From positions 1 to 64,000 of the forward strand of contig NHEC01000019.1 in NCBI GenBank assembly GCA_002171655.1: a stretch of 64,000 nt of DNA, read 5' to 3'. The translations under genes and the position numbers were made by a program. Positions 16,134 through 25,070 of the stretch are shown here, in pieces; the first letter of the stretch is position 1, and each line of letters begins with the position of its first letter. Under the pieces are notes generated by a model, which was not told the DNA's origin, searched no databases, and was given only the letters and a program-made list of their open reading frames with translations. The DNA is from Planctomycetes bacterium TMED75 (lineage in GTDB: Bacteria; Planctomycetota; Phycisphaerae; Phycisphaerales; SM1A02).

Positions 16134-18382
16134 TCGACCCGCCCATCGTCGGTCTCATCGGCGACGAACGCGGCCAGACGACGATACATCCGGCGCAGAT
16201 CTCTGAAGCCTCCGATGGTGAACCAGACCGTGACCACGCTCGCCACGGCAAACGCGAAGTAGGTCCACCAGTGCCAGTACCCTGCCCACCATGTTCGATC
16301 CAGTCCGTAGCGCACCGCATAGAAGGTGACTCCGATGAAGACGAGGGTGAAGAGAAAGGGCCAGAGCAAGGTGATCGTGGTGGCGATCCGGTCCCACCGA
16401 GTCATCTGGGAGTCGAAGCCGAGTCGCTCGATCCAGGTTCCACGCTGAACCGTGAGGACCTGTTCATCACTGATCGCATGCGCTCCACGGTGGAGCAGCT
16501 TGTCCATGTCGTGGGGGGCACCGCCCCGTGCCCAACCGATCAAAGAGACCGAGATGTAGAGCAGGACGGCAATCAGGATCGACCAGAACGTGAGGACCTG
16601 GCCGGTCATTTCGTTGCGAACGTAGGCCAGTGGGGCAAGCAGTGCCGAGGCATTCGAAGGAGGCTCGACCCTGATCCGGTACGGGGTCTGGTCGGGCAGG
16701 GTTCCAGTCGCGACGCCAGTCGAAGACAGGGAGTGGGACGCGAACACCGAACGGTCCGCTCCCCACGCCAGATCGATCGCCGCCTGTGCCGACGCTTCCC
16801 CGTCGGCAGCGACCACCAACTCGTGTTGCACGGCGAATGGAACCTCTTCAGCCTCCATCCACTCCGGTGGTTTGCCGGAAACGCTCAGGGGTGCTTGAAT
16901 CGTGTGATCCCCATGCTCGACCACCAGCACGGGTCCGGGGTGCACGGTGAGTGGATCAAGTTGCTTGAGAACGATACCACCACCGGAAAGAAGCATGCCC
17001 GCGACCATCGCGCTCCAGGCTGCCGCGGTAGTCCCCCGCTTCCAGTAGAGCCCGCCGATGATCGCACTTCCCGCACCTCCCACGAAGACCGCACCGGTCA
17101 ACGCCAGGAACATCGCGATGTACTGGTTGGGCTCGTAGAGCATGCTGAAGATGAAGGCGAAGATCGCGACCCCGAAGATCGAACACTTCAGAAGAATCAG
17201 ATGAGCCCGCTGGGAAAGCGGAGTCTTTCGGAAGGGCAGAACCACGTCCTGAATGAAGATCGAACCCCAGGAATGCAGGTAACTGTCATTGGTGGAGATG
17301 AAGGCACCGAGCATCGCCGCGGCGAAGAAGCCCAGAAGTCCGGCAGGAAGCAGCTGTGCGGCGGCAGCCGGAGCCCGGACCTCCGCCTGCAACGCCGCGG
17401 TGGGTTGTCCTGCGACGTAGGTCTCGATCAATTCAGCCTGGACGCCGTACTCGGGGTTGGTCATCACCACCCTGATTGCAACCGGAAGCACCAGAGTGAT
17501 CAGCATCAGGACTCGAAAGCGCCAGCCGTTGAAGATGTTGGCCATCTTCGCCTCGTGCGCGTTGAGCGCGGCCGCCCGGTACCCGCCCTCACCCTGCCAG
17601 CTCATCATTCCGTAGAAGAGGACGATCACTGTGATCACCCAGTACCAGATGTTGAAGTTCTCCTCACGACCGAGGTCGAGTGGATCCACCAGTGACTTGC
17701 CTTCCGGAGCCGCCAGCAGCGCGGTCTCGATCTGGCTCCAGGGGATCAGCCAGAGCAGGTAGCCGATGACGACGAGGAAGACGATGTTGGCGAAGGATCC
17801 CTGAAGGAAGTCGGTGACGATGACCGCGACCTGCCCTCCGAGAAAGACGAAGAGCAACGCGATCCCGAGCATGAAACCCATCAGGAGCGGGAAGGTGCTG
17901 ACTGCGGTGTCGCCGAACATGAGTGCATCGGGAAGTCCGCAGAGCGCGATGAAGAATCGAGCGGCGACTGCCGGAAAGATTCCGTAGTTGATGATGCCGC
18001 TGAGAAAGGCGACCACGCCCGCGAACACTCGAAAGCGTCGGCTGTAGCGCATCTCGAAGAACTGCGGAAGCGTCATCGCCCGAGTCTGTCGATAGCGGTA
18101 GATCACCCAGCCCGAAAGAGCGATGACGATCATCGCCGGACCTTCCATCAGACCCCACCAGATCGAGGTGTAGGCGACGTCGTAGTTCTGCTGCCAGTAC
18201 CAGACCAGGGAGATCACCCCGAGCTGGGCCATGCCGTAGGCGACGGCTATCAGGTACCGACCCGCACACCGATTGGCCGCCAGGAATCCGGAGACGGAGC
18301 CGGCGTAAGGGCGGGTGAACAGCGCCACCACGAACAAGGCGAGGGGGAATCCAAGGAGAATGATCCAGTCGATCAAGTGCAT
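16130..18382 (-). CDS. Sodium:solute symporter (SSS family) with large inserted domain
   Basis: A 750-residue sodium/solute symporter, longer than the ~500-600 usual for the family. The N-terminal ~450 residues hold about a dozen hydrophobic helices with SSS-type stretches (SGFLAANRCAGRYLIAVAYG, STNDSYLHSWGSIFIQDVV, GAVFVGGAGSAIIGGLYWKRG). Residues ~460-590 are a hydrophilic, beta-rich insert with no membrane segment, followed by further helices. The insert is probably extracytoplasmic. The gene overlaps the beta-mannosidase start by four bases, so the cargo is likely a mannose-containing sugar; this is inferred from context. The ATG is 125 bases from the divergent metal-export locus. Confidence 0.9.
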   Translation of the reverse strand: MHLIDWIILLGFPLALFVVALFTRPYAGSVSGFLAANRCAGRYLIAVAYGMAQLGVISLVWYWQQNYDVAYTSIWWGLMEGPAMIVIALSGWVIYRYRQTRAMTLPQFFEMRYSRRFRVFAGVVAFLSGIINYGIFPAVAARFFIALCGLPDALMFGDTAVSTFPLLMGFMLGIALLFVFLGGQVAVIVTDFLQGSFANIVFLVVIGYLLWLIPWSQIETALLAAPEGKSLVDPLDLGREENFNIWYWVITVIVLFYGMMSWQGEGGYRAAALNAHEAKMANIFNGWRFRVLMLITLVLPVAIRVVMTNPEYGVQAELIETYVAGQPTAALQAEVRAPAAAAQLLPAGLLGFFAAAMLGAFISTNDSYLHSWGSIFIQDVVLPFRKTPLSQRAHLILLKCSIFGVAIFAFIFSMLYEPNQYIAMFLALTGAVFVGGAGSAIIGGLYWKRGTTAAAWSAMVAGMLLSGGGIVLKQLDPLTVHPGPVLVVEHGDHTIQAPLSVSGKPPEWMEAEEVPFAVQHELVVAADGEASAQAAIDLAWGADRSVFASHSLSSTGVATGTLPDQTPYRIRVEPPSNASALLAPLAYVRNEMTGQVLTFWSILIAVLLYISVSLIGWARGGAPHDMDKLLHRGAHAISDEQVLTVQRGTWIERLGFDSQMTRWDRIATTITLLWPFLFTLVFIGVTFYAVRYGLDRTWWAGYWHWWTYFAFAVASVVTVWFTIGGFRDLRRMYRRLAAFVADETDDGRVE

Positions 18383-18506
18383 ACAGGACGATCCATGGTA
18401 CTCATACGTCCAGATAACGGATTAAATTTTGCCTCAGTCGAATCCGCAGGTATGATGAATGGAACTTCTTCAAGGCCACAACCAACACGGCCGACAGGCA
18501 ACCAAG
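18383..18506. promoter_or_regulatory. Divergent intergenic region between symporter and export operon
   Basis: The 124 bases between the symporter start (-) and the Cys-rich protein start (+) should carry promoters for both operons. The stretch is locally A/T-richer (ATAACGGATTAAATTTTGCC), as expected for a promoter. I cannot assign -35/-10 boxes or a metal-regulator operator with confidence, and no regulator gene lies next to it. Confidence 0.35.
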
Positions 18507-18905
18507 ATGCATCTTCCCCACCAAATCATCACGATCCTGGTCATCTGCTGGATCCCGTTCTGTTGCTGTTCGATCAAGGCGATGGCCTCGATGGCAGGGG
18601 GCGGGGACATGATCCAGACAAGTTGTTGCAGTCAATTGGGTTGTGATGGTTCGAAGACGGATTCGCAAGAGGCTCCCGGAGACCACCGTCGCTGCGCAGG
18701 ATGCTGCGAACGATTTGCGCCGAACGACACTGTCCAAGAATCCCTGCCAGGCATTGATGAAATCGGTGTGGACCTCTTGGTCTGCCCGACACCCCCCCGC
18801 CCCGAACTGAAACCTGATTGGATGGGCTTCCTTCGAAACGAAGCCCGACCACCGGATCCACCGCTCGGCGCCCTGCTGGCCCTCTGCTGCCAGCTTCAGG
18901 TCTGA
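18507..18905 (+). CDS. Small Cys-rich exported protein heading the efflux operon
   Basis: With the ATG at 18507 the product is about 132 residues. It starts with a hydrophobic export signal ending in cysteines (ITILVICWIPFCCCS) and continues with closely spaced Cys (TSCCSQLGCDG, CAGCCERF). It ends in LGALLALCCQLQV. Short Cys-rich proteins of this type, often ending in a similar hydrophobic Cys-containing tail, occur at the front of heavy-metal efflux operons in planctomycetes; this is from memory of such loci, not a search. A role in metal capture or sensing in the periplasm is inferred. It is 80 bases upstream of the TolC gene on the same strand. The case for it being real rests on position, signal and Cys pattern. 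Confidence 0.6.
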   Translation: MHLPHQIITILVICWIPFCCCSIKAMASMAGGGDMIQTSCCSQLGCDGSKTDSQEAPGDHRRCAGCCERFAPNDTVQESLPGIDEIGVDLLVCPTPPRPELKPDWMGFLRNEARPPDPPLGALLALCCQLQV

Positions 18906-18984
18906 ACGCACTCACCGAACACTCCGTACGCTGTACGTCAACACAGCGAGGACTGTCTGGTGGGCGTATTTGAAAGACCAATTT

Positions 18985-20400
18985 ATGAGCATAAATAAAA
19001 TCATTCGTCATCTGATGACAACAATCTGGCTGTCAGTCCTACTCCTTCTTCTGGCAGGCTGCTATACCGCCAATCCCCAGTCGGATTTCGACCAAACCGC
19101 ATTGCTTGCGGAGGATCGCACCGGTGCATCCGTATCCCTCAAGGATGCGTGGTCGACTTCTTTCGAAGAGCGCAGCGAGGCGTGGGACGGCATCGAACCT
19201 CTGAAACTGGAGCCAGCGATCGTCGTTGCACTCACCAACGACCCCGAGCTGAGGAGGCAACTCTCACTGGTGGCTCGCAAGCGGGCGGAGCTGGCGCAGG
19301 CATCGCTTCCGCCCAACCCCAGGGTGGTCTTCCAGTTCGGCGCCCCCCTGGACGCCGCGGGTGGGTCGCCCGGGATGGTTCAGCTGCTTCAGCAGCTCAC
19401 GTGGCTCTGGACCATGGGGGATCGGATAGACCGACAAGACGAGCAGCTGCAGGCGATGATCCTGGATGCGGCGAGAACTACAGTGACCCGCGCGGCCGAG
19501 GTGCGGGTTGCCTACACGGAAGCGGCCTACTTCCGCGACATCATTGAGTTGCGAAGGGCTTTCGTGGCGACGACCCGAAGAACGCTGGATCTGGTCAGCG
19601 CCCTGGTCGAAGCCGGCGAGGTACCGGAGGTCAATCAGGAACGCGCACGCATCGAACATTACGTTGCCGAGGCCGCACTGGCCATGAGCATGCGCCAGCT
19701 GCGAGGGCACAAACTGCAGCTGCTCCGTCTGATGGGGTGGCCGGGGCACGGGACCGGCTGGGACCTGGCGAGCCCGCTGATGCAAGGGCCCGTCGAAGGC
19801 ATGCCGACCGAAAGCCAGATCGTGCGGCGCGCGCTCGAGGTCCGGCTGGACATCGCCGCCACTGAACGAATGATCAGGGCCGCAGAGGCGGAGCTCAGGC
19901 TTGCTGGATTCACCAGGATCCCACAGGTCGAGTATCGAATCAGCTGGAACCGGAACTTCGGAGACCGACCGGGACTCTTCAACGGAAGTGCCGTCACGCT
20001 TCCGATCGTCGACACCGGATATGCACACATCGCGGACGCCATGGCGCAGCTTGAAACCGCGAATCTCGATGCAGCAATTCTCCGTCAGAACGTCATTCTG
20101 GAGACACGAAGCGCACTCAATTCATGGTTCCAGGCCGAGGAACAGCTGCAGCTCTTTGATGAGACCCTGGTCCTGGAATCAGAGCGCGTGGTGGAAAGTT
20201 CCGAATTGGAGTTCAAGGCGGGCTCGGTCGATTCCACCGAACTGCTGCTCACCCAGCAGCAGATGATCGAGCAACAACTTGAGATGCTTCAACACATGCG
20301 GCAATCCGCACTGGCCTGGATCGGTCTGGAGACGGCGGTGGGCGGCTCCTTCGAGATACCGCTCGAGAAACCTGAAGTTGAGGTGGAGACAAGATCATGA
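18985..20400 (+). CDS. TolC-family outer-membrane efflux lipoprotein
   Basis: The ATG at 18985 (MSINK) gives 471 residues; the track start is a TTG five codons upstream. A lipoprotein signal ends in LLLAGCY. Two long heptad-rich helical segments follow (AIVVALTNDPELRRQLSLVARKRAELAQASLPPNPR and a paralogous second half with SELEFKAGSVDSTELLLTQQQ). This is the OEP/TolC duplication that makes the periplasmic tunnel and outer-membrane barrel. The half ending in ALEVRLDIAATERMIRAAEAELRLAG matches CusC/CzcC-type subunits. The stop overlaps the ATG of the adaptor gene (ATGA), so the two are translationally coupled. Confidence 0.92.
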   Translation: MSINKIIRHLMTTIWLSVLLLLLAGCYTANPQSDFDQTALLAEDRTGASVSLKDAWSTSFEERSEAWDGIEPLKLEPAIVVALTNDPELRRQLSLVARKRAELAQASLPPNPRVVFQFGAPLDAAGGSPGMVQLLQQLTWLWTMGDRIDRQDEQLQAMILDAARTTVTRAAEVRVAYTEAAYFRDIIELRRAFVATTRRTLDLVSALVEAGEVPEVNQERARIEHYVAEAALAMSMRQLRGHKLQLLRLMGWPGHGTGWDLASPLMQGPVEGMPTESQIVRRALEVRLDIAATERMIRAAEAELRLAGFTRIPQVEYRISWNRNFGDRPGLFNGSAVTLPIVDTGYAHIADAMAQLETANLDAAILRQNVILETRSALNSWFQAEEQLQLFDETLVLESERVVESSELEFKAGSVDSTELLLTQQQMIEQQLEMLQHMRQSALAWIGLETAVGGSFEIPLEKPEVEVETRS

Positions 20401-21950
20401 GCGAATCAAGTTCACTCAAGGACCTCGCACCGGACGCCTTGAACCGCATTCCGACGCCGGCTGCACGCTGGTTCTCCAGATTTGCCCTTCCATTGGGAAT
20501 AGTCTGCGTTTGCCTGCTCCTGCTCCTGGCCATGAGTTGGAGCGCGCTTGCACCAAGGAAGAGCGTCCAGGTTCAGACCGCGGTGGTCCGGCCGGTTCAA
20601 GCGGTCACGGTTTCAGAACAATCGTTTGACGAAGGCGCCGTGATCCAGGCGCCGGGTTGGGTTGAACCTGATCCAAATCCACTCTTTGTCTCTGCGCTGA
20701 CCGAGGGAATCGTGGAGACGGTGATTCCCCTTGAAGGTGAGCGGGTTGAAGTGGGCGACACCATCGCCATGCTGGTGGATGAAGACGCCAGACTTCTGGT
20801 CCAGAAGGCAAAGGCGCAATTCGACTTTGCCGAGGCAAACCTTGCCATAGCGCAATCCTCCGCAAAGGCTGCCGCCACCGAGCGCAGGGAACTCATCGAA
20901 CCAACTCGCCGACTTGCTCTGGCGAACGCGAGCCTTCAGGAGATCAAAGCCGTACGAAGTGAACAGATCGCGACCATGCGAAGTGCGGAACTGGAGCGAG
21001 ATCAGCTTCAAGATGAACTCAAGCGGAAGGAACCACTGATCAGTGAGGGAGCGGTGGCCGAAGCGGTCGTGGTCCGAATGCGCATGAAAGTTGATGCAAG
21101 CAAGGCACGGATCAACAGTCTCAAGGAACAGATGAAAGGCACCGATGCGCGGGTGACTGCGGCAGAAGCGGAGTTGATCGCCTCTGAACGAGACTTCGAG
21201 CTCCTGGTCCATGAAACACTGGAGATCGAAAAAGCAACCGGTGAACTGCTGCGCGCAGAGGCAGATGTCGCCATTGCATCCGCTGAACTCGATACCGCAC
21301 GACTCAAACTCATGCGATGCAAGGTGCGTTCACCAGTCGCCGGAGTGGTCATTCAGAGGCTGAGCGGACCGGGCTCCACAATCAACTACGGAAACGGAAC
21401 CCACGGGGCACACCTGATTCATCTCTATGATCCAGAGAACCTTCAAGTTCGAGCGGATATTCCGCTTGGTGTGGCCGCCGGGGTCGGAGTTGGACAGGCC
21501 GCAGAAATCGTGGTCGACCTGCTTCCGGACCAGATCTTCACCGGAGAGGTCACACGATTCCTGCACAAGGCGGACATCCAGAAGAACACCGTGGAAGCCA
21601 AGGTCAGAATCCACGATCCCTCCCCTTTGCTCAAGCCGGAGATGCTGGCGCGAGTCAGAATTCTTCCGGTGCGAAACATAGAGACCGGTGAAACCGAGCG
21701 AACCGTCCAACGTGTCTTCGTACCCCGCGATGCAATCGTGGGAACCGAAAGCGAACCGGAAGTCTGGGTGGTCGATGCCTTGCAGTCCGGACAGGGAACT
21801 GCGGACCGGCTGCCCGTCACGCTCGGTGCTTCAGAAGAATCGGGGTGGATCGAACTTGTCGATGGAGTCCTTCCGGGAACCAAGGTGATTCTCAACGGAG
21901 AGGGCCTGAACCAGGGCGATTCCGTCAGCATCAAAAGAGGTGATGTGTGA
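20397..21950 (+). CDS. HlyD/MacA-family periplasmic adaptor
   Basis: A 517-residue membrane-fusion protein. An N-terminal membrane anchor (residues ~26-46, LPLGIVCVCLLLLLAMS) precedes a split lipoyl domain (VETVIPLEGERVEVGDTIAML ... CKVRSPVAGVVIQRL). These flank a ~200-residue coiled coil rich in Ala, Glu and Arg. Beta-barrel and membrane-proximal segments follow (LQVRADIPLGVAAGVGVGQAAEIVVDLLP, LLKPEMLARVRILPV). It would link the ABC transporter in the inner membrane to TolC. The long coiled coil suits a TolC-docking hairpin. It is coupled to its neighbours by ATGA-type overlaps. Confidence 0.92.
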   Translation: MSESSSLKDLAPDALNRIPTPAARWFSRFALPLGIVCVCLLLLLAMSWSALAPRKSVQVQTAVVRPVQAVTVSEQSFDEGAVIQAPGWVEPDPNPLFVSALTEGIVETVIPLEGERVEVGDTIAMLVDEDARLLVQKAKAQFDFAEANLAIAQSSAKAAATERRELIEPTRRLALANASLQEIKAVRSEQIATMRSAELERDQLQDELKRKEPLISEGAVAEAVVVRMRMKVDASKARINSLKEQMKGTDARVTAAEAELIASERDFELLVHETLEIEKATGELLRAEADVAIASAELDTARLKLMRCKVRSPVAGVVIQRLSGPGSTINYGNGTHGAHLIHLYDPENLQVRADIPLGVAAGVGVGQAAEIVVDLLPDQIFTGEVTRFLHKADIQKNTVEAKVRIHDPSPLLKPEMLARVRILPVRNIETGETERTVQRVFVPRDAIVGTESEPEVWVVDALQSGQGTADRLPVTLGASEESGWIELVDGVLPGTKVILNGEGLNQGDSVSIKRGDV

Positions 21951-21951
21951 A

Positions 21952-22641
21952 ATGTCATTGATCGAATGCCGAAAATTGACTCGGGTGTACCAAAGTGGCG
22001 TGGAAGAGATCAAACCACTTGATGGTGTCGATCTCGCCATTGAAAAAGGACAGTTTGTCGCACTCATGGGCCCCTCGGGATCCGGCAAGACGACTCTCCT
22101 GAATCTGCTTGCGGGCATTGACCGGCCGACGTCGGGCGAACTCATCATTGATCAACAGTCGATTGGCCAGCTCTCGCGAAACAAACTGGCGACCTGGCGA
22201 TCGGAACACGTCGGGTACGTCTTTCAGTTGTACAACCTGGTACCCGTGTTGACCGCATACGAGAACGTGGAACTTCCCCTTCTGCTCAAGCCACTCACCC
22301 CAAAAGAACGACACGAGCGAGTCGCCGCAGCCCTGGAAGTGGTGGGAATTGCTGACCGGCATCTGCACTACCCGAGACAACTTTCAGGTGGCCAGGAGCA
22401 GCGAGTCGCGATTGCGCGTGCCATTGTGACCGAACCCACCCTGTTGCTTGCCGACGAACCCACCGGGGACCTCGACAAGTCCTCGGCGATCGCGGTCATG
22501 GAACTGCTCAGGCTGCTCAATGAAAAGCATGGTCGAACCATTGTGATGGTGACCCACGACATCAAGACCGCCGAGTATGCGGACCTTCTGCTGAATCTCG
22601 AAAAGGGAAAACTGATCGAAGGTGAAGGAGCCCCAACATGA
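21952..22641 (+). CDS. ABC transporter ATP-binding protein (MacB/LolD type)
   Basis: A 229-residue ATPase with Walker A GPSGSGKTT, Q-loop (YVFQLYNLVPVLTAYENVELPLLL), signature LSGGQEQRVAIARA, Walker B LLLADEPTGDLD and H-loop MVTHD. The sequence belongs to the MacB/LolD/FtsE group that pairs with FtsX-type permeases. The true start is uncertain between 21943 and 21952; GAGG at 21937 is better spaced for 21952 (MSLIEC). The last codon overlaps the first permease start. Confidence 0.95.
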   Translation: MSLIECRKLTRVYQSGVEEIKPLDGVDLAIEKGQFVALMGPSGSGKTTLLNLLAGIDRPTSGELIIDQQSIGQLSRNKLATWRSEHVGYVFQLYNLVPVLTAYENVELPLLLKPLTPKERHERVAAALEVVGIADRHLHYPRQLSGGQEQRVAIARAIVTEPTLLLADEPTGDLDKSSAIAVMELLRLLNEKHGRTIVMVTHDIKTAEYADLLLNLEKGKLIEGEGAPT

Positions 22642-23798
22642 AAACGATGTTACGAACGATTCCAATCGTCCTGAAGCAGATCAGACGCAGTCCGATCCGA
22701 TCGGGCCTCACCGTTGGCGGTATCGCCATAGCGATGTTTCTCTTCTGCTTCGTGGAGGCAATGCGGGACGGAGTCAGCAACGCCACCACCGCCTCCGCGG
22801 AAGACGCCACGCTGATCGTCTACCGCCAGAACCGCTACTGCCCTTTCTCAAGCAAACTGCCCCAGTACTACGGGGATCGGATCGAGAAGATCGAGGGTGT
22901 CACGAGTGCGGTGCCAGTCCAGATCACCGTCACCAACTGCAGAGCGTCGCTGGATGTGGTGACGTTCCGCGGGGTCCCGCGTGACGAGCTGGTCGACGTG
23001 CTCGAACCCGGATGGACGATCGCAAATGGGTCGATCAGTGACTGGAAGAAACGAGGAGATGGCGCACTGATCGGAGAATCCCTCGCGGCCCGACGCGGCG
23101 TCAGGGTGGGTGACCGATTCAGCGCTGCGGGCCTGACCGTCTACGTTGCGGGGATCATCGAGTCGGAAGCCCCACAGGATCGCAACGTCAGCTACGTGCA
23201 CCTCCCGTTTCTTCAGGAGAGCATGCGGACCGGTGGCACCGGAGGGTCCGTCACTCAATTCATGGTCAAAGTCAACAACCCGTTGGTGATGGATGAAGTG
23301 GCTCGAACCATCGATGGTGAATTCAGATTTGAATCGCACCCCACCTCCACGAGTTCGGAGAAGGCGTTCGTAGGAAGAGCCGCCCGGGACATCATCGAGA
23401 TCGTGGGCTTTGCGACCTGGCTTGGCTGGAGTGCGCTGGTCACGGTCTTCGCACTGGTGGCCAATGCAATCGTACTTGCGATGCGCGATCGGATTCGTGA
23501 CCACGCCGTCCTCCAGACCCTGGGATTCACCGGTGGACTGATCGGATTCATGGTGGTCTTTGAAGGTGCGGTTCTCGGCATACTGGGAGGTGGGATCGGG
23601 GCACTGGCCGCTTGGAGCGTTGCGCGCATCGGCCATTTCAGCATGACGATGGAAGGACTCAACGTAGAGATCTCTTCGAGCCCCTTGCTGCTGTTGATCG
23701 GGATCTCACTTTCACTGGCATTGGGCATTCTCGCCGGAATCGTCCCCGCCTGGCGCGTCTCACGGCGTGAGATCGCTCACTCGTTCAGGACGGTCTGA
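22638..23798 (+). CDS. ABC transporter permease, FtsX/MacB type (first)
   Basis: A 386-residue permease with the MacB layout: one N-terminal helix (~residues 18-36, GLTVGGIAIAMFLFCFVEAM), a ~200-residue periplasmic MacB-PCD-like domain (VPVQITVTNCRASLDVVTFRGV, GALIGESLAARRGVRVGDRF), then three C-terminal helices (ALVTVFALVANAIVLAMRDRI, LIGFMVVFEGAVLGILGGGI, LLLLIGISLSLALGILAGIVPAWRVSRRE). It is translationally coupled to the ATPase (ATGA). Together with the next gene it should form a heterodimeric membrane domain. Confidence 0.92.
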   Translation: MKTMLRTIPIVLKQIRRSPIRSGLTVGGIAIAMFLFCFVEAMRDGVSNATTASAEDATLIVYRQNRYCPFSSKLPQYYGDRIEKIEGVTSAVPVQITVTNCRASLDVVTFRGVPRDELVDVLEPGWTIANGSISDWKKRGDGALIGESLAARRGVRVGDRFSAAGLTVYVAGIIESEAPQDRNVSYVHLPFLQESMRTGGTGGSVTQFMVKVNNPLVMDEVARTIDGEFRFESHPTSTSSEKAFVGRAARDIIEIVGFATWLGWSALVTVFALVANAIVLAMRDRIRDHAVLQTLGFTGGLIGFMVVFEGAVLGILGGGIGALAAWSVARIGHFSMTMEGLNVEISSSPLLLLIGISLSLALGILAGIVPAWRVSRREIAHSFRTV

Positions 23799-23807
23799 CA
23801 GATACTC

Positions 23808-24986
23808 ATGAAGCTTCTGCCGATCAGCTACGCCACACGAAATCTGGGAAGAAGCCCGGGTCGCATGTGCCTTTCCATTGGCGGAAGCATGCTGGTGGTC
23901 CTGTTGGTGCTCGCATCCGCCGGTTTCGTCACCGGCATGCAGAAGTCGATAGTCTCGAGTGGAAATCCTCGGAACATGATTCTGATGGCGGCAGGTTCGA
24001 TAGAAAGTATCGAGCGAAGTGAAGTTGCCATGCAGACCTCGGGAATCCTGGCCGCAAGTGTCAGTGGACTGCGCGAAGTTGGTGGCGTCGAGGCAATCTC
24101 ACCGGAAATCCACCTTGCGATACCGGTTTCAAAGGTCGAACCGACGAACGAAGAGAACACTGGAGACCTCATGGTCTTTCGCGGGGTGACTCCCGCAGCA
24201 TGGTTGGTCCACGAGGATGCACAGCTTGAATTCGGCCGACTTCCGGAACCTGGTCGAGAAGAGATCATTCTTGGGAGAATGGCCGCTCGCTCACTTGGGT
24301 ACGAACCGGCCGAAACAGCGATAGGACACCGACTGTGGATCGGTGTCGAACCAGTGGAAGTGGTCGGGATCCTCTCCGGATCGGGCAGTGTCATCGAGGG
24401 TGAGGCATGGATCGACCTCGCCAACCTCCAGGTGATCGCCCAGAGGGATTCACTTTCATGCGTGGTGCTCACCAGAAACGAGGCGACACCCGCTTCCATC
24501 GATAGCTTCGCAGTTCGCCGGCTCGATCTGGAACTGGTCGCGATTGAAGAAACCGACTATTACGCATCACTGGCCGGATTCTTCCGTCCAATTCAGTGGA
24601 TGGTGATCATCACCGCGATCCTCATTGCCTTTGGTGGCATCGTTGGTGGCCTGAACACAACCTATGCCGCCTTTGCGAGCAGGGTGCGAGAACTCGGCAC
24701 ACTGCAGACGCTCGGATATTCGCGTCCGGCCATCATGGTCAGCCTGGTTCAGGAATCACTGCTTGCGAGTGCCGTGGGAGCACTGATCGCATGCGGTGTC
24801 GGGCTGCTGCTCATCGATGGAATCGCCATCAGGTTCTCGCTCGGGGTCTTCGGCATCGAGATCGATACCCTGGTGCTCGCCGCCGCGCTCACAACCGGGC
24901 TGGTGCTGGGCGTGCTGGGTGCGATCATTCCCGCCTGGCGCTGCCTGAGACTCCCCATTCCAGAGGCACTTCGGACCAGTATTTGA
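23808..24986 (+). CDS. ABC transporter permease, FtsX/MacB type (second)
   Basis: A 392-residue paralogue of the preceding permease with the same four-helix layout: an N-terminal helix (GGSMLVVLLVLASAGFVTGM), a periplasmic domain (VMVFRGVTPAAWL-type, REEIILGRMAARSLG) and a C-terminal helix trio ending IIPAWRCLRLPIPEALRTS. It starts nine bases after the first permease stops. Two different permease genes with one ATPase imply a heterodimer, unlike the MacB fusion in which ATPase and permease are one chain. Confidence 0.92.
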   Translation: MKLLPISYATRNLGRSPGRMCLSIGGSMLVVLLVLASAGFVTGMQKSIVSSGNPRNMILMAAGSIESIERSEVAMQTSGILAASVSGLREVGGVEAISPEIHLAIPVSKVEPTNEENTGDLMVFRGVTPAAWLVHEDAQLEFGRLPEPGREEIILGRMAARSLGYEPAETAIGHRLWIGVEPVEVVGILSGSGSVIEGEAWIDLANLQVIAQRDSLSCVVLTRNEATPASIDSFAVRRLDLELVAIEETDYYASLAGFFRPIQWMVIITAILIAFGGIVGGLNTTYAAFASRVRELGTLQTLGYSRPAIMVSLVQESLLASAVGALIACGVGLLLIDGIAIRFSLGVFGIEIDTLVLAAALTTGLVLGVLGAIIPAWRCLRLPIPEALRTSI

Positions 24987-25070
24987 GTTTCAGATTGGAC
25001 ACCTTGCAGAAGTGCGGGTACCGTTCCCAAACACCATCAACCAGGGACCACCCTCTTCGGAAGATCCACC

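Noticed and set aside
16064-17695. 543-aa ORF antisense to the symporter
   Set aside because: Charge-rich, low-complexity translation without domains; the minus-strand symporter has coherent membrane helices.
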